From: Adineta steineri
Lineage: Eukaryota; Rotifera; Eurotatoria; Adinetida; Adinetidae
DNA length: 64,000 bases
Assembly (NCBI GenBank): GCA_905250115.1
Contig: CAJNOI010000153.1
Location: forward strand, 151,603-215,602
Direction of reading: 5' to 3'
Positions 61,501 through 64,000 of this stretch are shown here, in pieces. The first letter of the stretch is position 1. Each line of letters opens with the position of its first letter. Position numbers and translations under genes: made by a program. Below the pieces are notes generated by a model. It was not told the DNA's origin and ran no database searches. It was given only the letters and a program-made list of their open reading frames with translations.

Positions 61501-64000
61501 CGATTATCATTATATTGTTATTCTTGTTTGATATAAATTCTAGAGATGTATCGAGAAATGCATGTCTTGAAATATGTGGATGTTGATTGAGAATACGTTG
61601 AAGTGGAAAATATGAATATTTCATACTACTTGTTGCTATCTCTTGAATATATTCGAGTAATTGATCAAAACACCAATGAGGATCTAATTGGCATCGTAAT
61701 GGAATGACATTCTCAAACAATCCAATGATTGATTTGAGCTCATCTCTGTATCGATTATTATTGATGTTCATAGCCAGACATAAATCTGTTTGTCCATTAG
61801 TTAGTTTAAATAGAAAGATGAAACAAATAGCAAATGTGAGATGTTCAAGTGATATATTATTTGATGATGCTTGTGTAAGAAAATCATGTGAGAGATCTCG
61901 ACCAAAATCAAAAGAGATAGATGTTCCACGACCAGTTCGATGTTCATTTGAGAGACGATATCGATCAAATGGTAATGATAACGGTTGATCAAGTTTACAA
62001 TCATGAAGAGCATCAAGCCAAAACATACTTGCGCCAGTCATTGACATTTGTTGTTCGATAACAGCATCTACATAATTATAGAAAACAATATATTAGGAAA
62101 GGCAGAAGGAAAAGAACTAATTATATTTACAATCAAGATAACGAAGATTAGTGTTGTCATCATACAACAATTGACCTGTTGTATATGCTTCATTGAGATA
62201 ATGAAGAAATATGTTCATTGATGAAAAGTCAAATAAAGCATGATGAAAATTGAAAACGACTACATCTCGATCAGAAAGAAGATGATTTGAGGAGATTTGT
62301 TTGTAATAAATAATATGACATCGAAAGACAAGACCTTGACTAAGATCAAAAAGTTGAGGATTACATTTCTCATCGTCCAAAATGCCATTAAGTTGTTCCT
62401 GTGTTTCATAAGTGCTTTCAAAAAATGTAAAAAGTTGTCTACTGTTATCATTCATATCAATGATTCGTTGCATGACTATGTTCTTTTCCGCATCGAAGAG
62501 AAGTGATGTATGAAGTGATTGATGTTTTTTGACGATTAGCTGAAGAATATGACGAAGATGCTGTATTGATAAAGTATGATGATGGTGTAGATGATAAGCA
62601 AAGGGCATGTTGTAGATTGGTATTTGTGATATGTGAGGAGTGAAATGAATAGATTCATTATGCCATAGTAGAGCTTGTGCAAATGATGCTGGTCCTATAT
62701 AAAAGAGAGAGCAATCAAATATGATTAATAATATTGCTCGTGAAATTTATTTTGTTTAAATCTTAATCATTATCGAATTACTTTACGAACGGAATTTTTA
62801 AATAGTATAACTAATGTTGTTGTTTGCGAGAGGCAGGTGGGATATTATATCAATCATGCATTAGAAACTTGAAATAATCAGAAATGAAATAGTGCGTCAT
62901 GATGTTTTTGACATGGCATCAGTTGCATTTTCTTTTGAATGCTTTAGTGTTTCTAACCTTTGAACTATGGGACTTTTTTAAACGACATAGTTATCTGCCG
63001 GAAAAACTTTTTAGAAATTGAAGGACATTTAAGAATAATAGAAAACTTTTGTAAACAAACATGTTGTATTATTTTATGCGAAAGAAAGAGATATCCATGG
63101 AGGAAAGTTAGACAAAATGTCTATCGGTGACATAAATGCTTATTTTAAGCGCAAAAATGACGATTGAGTCAAAAATGCTAGTTTTTCAAGTGAAAAGGAC
63201 ACAAATCGTAAACCATTTCTCACTAAGTTACATAGTCATCTATGGGAAAACCAACTGGAATAGTGAAGTCATGTTGATATATATGAGAATAATCTTAAGG
63301 ATGGACGTGGGTGTATATGAATAAAGAATCCACAACCACAGCCACATCCATGCATAGTCACACATTCACCCTATGACTGAGTGCTCGTTTTTTGATGTCC
63401 TGAATGATAAATGAACACATTCTCAGTGATATTTCTATGTAATATATTCATTTTTGATATAAATGTTCATTAGGAAAAACGTCATCTCTAGATAAACATA
63501 CCTTCGTTTATAATATGTGATTGTCGACAAAAGATAATATCTTCCATTTCTTGAGTTTCTTCTGGTAGAATAAGATCCAATTTCGATAAAGATGTAAAAC
63601 ATGTATCAATTCGACTTATATTTTCATTTAATGAAAAAAGTTGTTGAAAACAATATTCTAATCTTTGACCTATATTTGTAACTGTAATTTCATCAAATAA
63701 ATCATGTGAACAAGTTAAATGAAATGATAATCTATTATTTTCCAATATTGGATTATAGATAAATGTCAGCATAAAATCAAACTTAGCCACTTCAAATGAT
63801 TGCTCGAACGACACTTGCTTGAAACTTGCATCATTCAAAGATAATTCATCGCTATGTGACGATACGGTGATAAAGTCATACATTGTTTCGAGAAATGAAA
63901 TATTTGATTGATTAATATGTAAATTAGCAAGGATATATTGAAGTGGATAATGTGAATGTTCAAGAATTGATAAACATTTCTCTCGTACATATCTGACAAG
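36329..64000 (-). CDS. Giant modular non-ribosomal peptide synthetase (partial, N-terminus beyond window)
   Basis: Proposed CDS complement(join(36329..36967, 37288..37517, 38429..38618, 38681..41388, 41443..41770, 41827..42126, 42178..43271, 43337..43900, 45323..46834, 46902..47897, 47955..48285, 48340..48627, 48684..49750, 49809..50375, 51670..53178, 53458..54456, 54515..54845, 54902..55201, 55259..56346, 56404..56973, 57612..59120, 59189..60190, 60249..60579, 60635..60922, 60980..62067, 62131..62694, 63502..>64000)). All 27 exons join in frame for about 6,963 residues. Order: partial C, C-A-T, then three C-C-A-T modules, a Pls-like membrane region and a SAM methyltransferase. Each A domain has YII(F/Y)TSGSTG.PKA, NLYGP.E.T, RTGDLV and NGK(I/V)DRK. 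Carrier sites are GGHSL three times and GGSSL last. It should assemble a peptide from at least four residues on phosphopantetheine arms. Bacterial-type origin with eukaryotic introns points to an old horizontal transfer. Product unknown. Confidence 0.85.
37518..38428 (-). other. NRPS intron, 911 bp
   Basis: Links the terminal membrane region to the methyltransferase. Open frames inside it on both strands (up to 90 codons) show no motif or repeat. Confidence 0.6.
38429..40400 (-). other. Pls-like NRPS terminal region: six membrane helices and three hexapeptide-type domains
   Basis: Residues about 6040-6674. Three blocks follow each other, each with a pair of hydrophobic stretches and then a soluble part with hexapeptide-like turns. 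Block 1 has IALLVCQWLLPIIII, then GDGTWIADKTNLNS. Block 2 has TSLICIHCTLFAIA and WSIIACFVTLFLLKF, then LGSHTNLANGCSVLPGS and NGDVFIGVPARAMPF. Block 3 has CLLISIYWSCGLVGG, then YGANIGNNVILPDVS and IGDNVRFNVNAH. The same layout is known from epsilon-poly-L-lysine synthetase and from the NRPS terminal domain TIGR02353. In Pls these domains form the peptide bonds on the membrane. Here the region replaces a thioesterase at the end of the line. The exon 38429-38618 completes block 3. Confidence 0.75.
40400..46834 (-). other. NRPS module 4: C-C-A-T
   Basis: Residues 4443 to about 6040. The first C domain (45323-46834) has IHHACFDG. The second (43337-43900 plus 42178-43271) has FHHALFDFPSM. The pocket exon 41443-41770 is the most divergent: FDAHIL, TYLVAVP, and CCVGE in place of the usual C.GGE. 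By-eye code: D A L V C V L L G K, a hydrophobic pocket. The carrier domain has GQLGGSSLG rather than GGHSL, near 40585, and continues without an intron into the membrane region. Confidence 0.7.
43901..45322 (-). other. Long intron between the two C domains of module 4 (1,422 bp)
   Basis: GTATGA donor and TTATTCCAG acceptor, phase 1. No gene, transposon end or repeat recognised inside. Confidence 0.65.
50376..51669 (-). other. Long intron between the two C domains of module 3 (1,294 bp)
   Basis: GTATGC donor, TATAG acceptor, phase 1. It carries the palindromic element at 50429-50985. The remaining 700 bp show nothing recognisable; the plus-strand frame at 51082-51348 has no motif. Confidence 0.65.
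50429..50985. mobile_element. Palindromic foldback element in an NRPS intron
   Basis: The left end CACTGAAAACAAAAAAGGTG is the inverse of the right end. Arms of about 235-280 bp pair almost perfectly around a centre near 50685. The arms repeat GGTTTCGTAGxxxCTACGAAACC-type small palindromes. The right arm is longer because a 23-bp unit (TTTTTTAGGTCTCGCACGAC type) is present three times. No clear target duplication. Confidence 0.8.
53227..53430. mobile_element. 204-bp hAT-like MITE in an NRPS intron
   Basis: Perfect 17-bp inverted ends, TAGGTATGTGACAACTC, flanked by identical 8-mers CTCTCAAG (53219-53226 and 53431-53438). The interior has a GAGCTGGGCGAGTAC palindrome. It explains why this intron is 279 bp while the matching introns of the other modules are about 67 bp. 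Confidence 0.92.
53458..59120 (-). other. NRPS module 2: C-C-A-T
   Basis: Residues 1258-2856. The first C domain (57612-59120, one exon) starts ARASFAQERIYLDEQ and has an intact VHHTMFDG. The second (56404-56973 plus 55259-56346) starts PTSFAQARIWLDE and has FHHALFDF. The exon 55259-56346 is nearly the same as the matching exon of module 1. Pocket exon 54515-54845 has FDTHVQ and TCFTSVP. By-eye code: D T Q T C G L I V K. Carrier site AIGGHSLL. The intron after the carrier exon holds a MITE. Confidence 0.75.
56974..57611 (-). other. Long intron between the two C domains of module 2 (638 bp)
   Basis: GTATGA donor and ATTCTAG acceptor, phase 1. No recognisable insert. Confidence 0.65.
62695..63501 (-). 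other. Long intron between the two C domains of module 1 (807 bp)
   Basis: GTATGT donor and TATATAG acceptor, phase 1. It holds one telomere-like hairpin (63292-63352). Confidence 0.65.
63292..63352. repeat. Telomere-like hairpin element in an NRPS intron
   Basis: CTTAAGGATGGACGTGGGTG is followed by CCACAACCACAGCCACATCC. The only member of the family seen within the NRPS gene. Confidence 0.5.

Larger units (their letters stand above)
59189..64000 (-). other. NRPS module 1 (partial): C-C-A-T
   Basis: Residues 1-1257 of the in-window protein. The first C domain is cut by the window edge; its last 166 residues remain. The second C domain (62131-62694 and most of 60980-62067) has the motif FNFHHALFDFSSM, with Phe replacing the Gly of HHxxxDG. 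The A domain runs from the end of that exon to 59189. The pocket exon 60249-60579 has FDVHLQ and TYLNTVP. By-eye ten-residue code: D V Q N C G L I T K. The carrier site is TIGGHSLL. The last intron (59121-59188) is short. Confidence 0.75.

Noticed and set aside
38681-64000. First C domain of each pair as a standard epimerase (T-E-C-A)
   Set aside because: It starts with SFAQ.RI (C1 motif) and keeps the LIGMFVSTLPYR-type C5 region, more like a condensation domain. Not fully excluded; stated as a test in the findings.
1-64000. tRNA, rRNA, CRISPR or bacterial operon signals
   Set aside because: None seen on either strand; Shine-Dalgarno-type spacing is absent and genes are split by GT-AG introns.

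Overview
The window looks like nuclear DNA of a small invertebrate, most likely a bdelloid rotifer; the species cannot be named from sequence. The reasons are a strongly AT-rich base composition, short GT-AG spliceosomal introns, TM/Thr-rich proteins with kelch or NHL beta-propellers, many decayed gene fragments and small transposons, interspersed hairpins built of GTGTGGG-like motifs (close to the bdelloid telomere repeat as I remember it), and a bacterial-type non-ribosomal peptide synthetase (NRPS) broken by introns. Horizontally acquired NRPS genes are known in bdelloids. One 100-N assembly gap lies at 29935-30034.

Left part (1-36 kb): a gene-poor, repeat-rich region with four relatives of one membrane-protein family. 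Each has, or had, the same 5' cassette: a tiny first exon of 10-12 codons, a second exon with a membrane anchor and a Thr-rich stalk, then a different beta-propeller ectodomain. They are a dead FG-GAP copy (1028-3405, +), a kelch copy (3690-7866, +), an NHL copy (12780-21915, +, its 5' end broken by a transposon) and a second kelch copy (25479-28835, -). The two kelch genes with their flanks form an inverted duplication, and the 5' parts of the kelch(+) and NHL genes form a direct duplication. Between them lie remnants of a B-box/coiled-coil-like gene, LRR repeats and a polycystin-like gene, an intact RING-finger gene (31477-32025), hAT-like MITEs with 8-bp target duplications, a Tc1/mariner-like insertion, a Helitron-like element and a nested AT-rich element of about 5 kb with tandem arrays and a 270-bp foldback.

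Right part (36.3-64.0 kb): one very large minus-strand gene, cut by the right edge of the window. Twenty-seven exons join in frame to give about 6,960 residues without a stop. The order from the N-terminal side is (partial C)-C-A-T, C-C-A-T, C-C-A-T, C-C-A-T, then a multi-pass membrane/hexapeptide terminal region like that of epsilon-poly-lysine synthetase (Pls), then a SAM methyltransferase. No thioesterase is seen. Each module has two tandem condensation domains, the first with an intact HHxxxDG motif and the second with a degenerate one. Intron positions and phases are the same in all four modules, so the modules were probably multiplied after the introns were in place. The small exon with most of the adenylation substrate pocket is divergent, while the neighbouring exons are nearly identical between modules.

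All splice sites were placed by eye from GT/AG signals, reading-frame continuity and comparison among modules or paralogs. No database search was possible.
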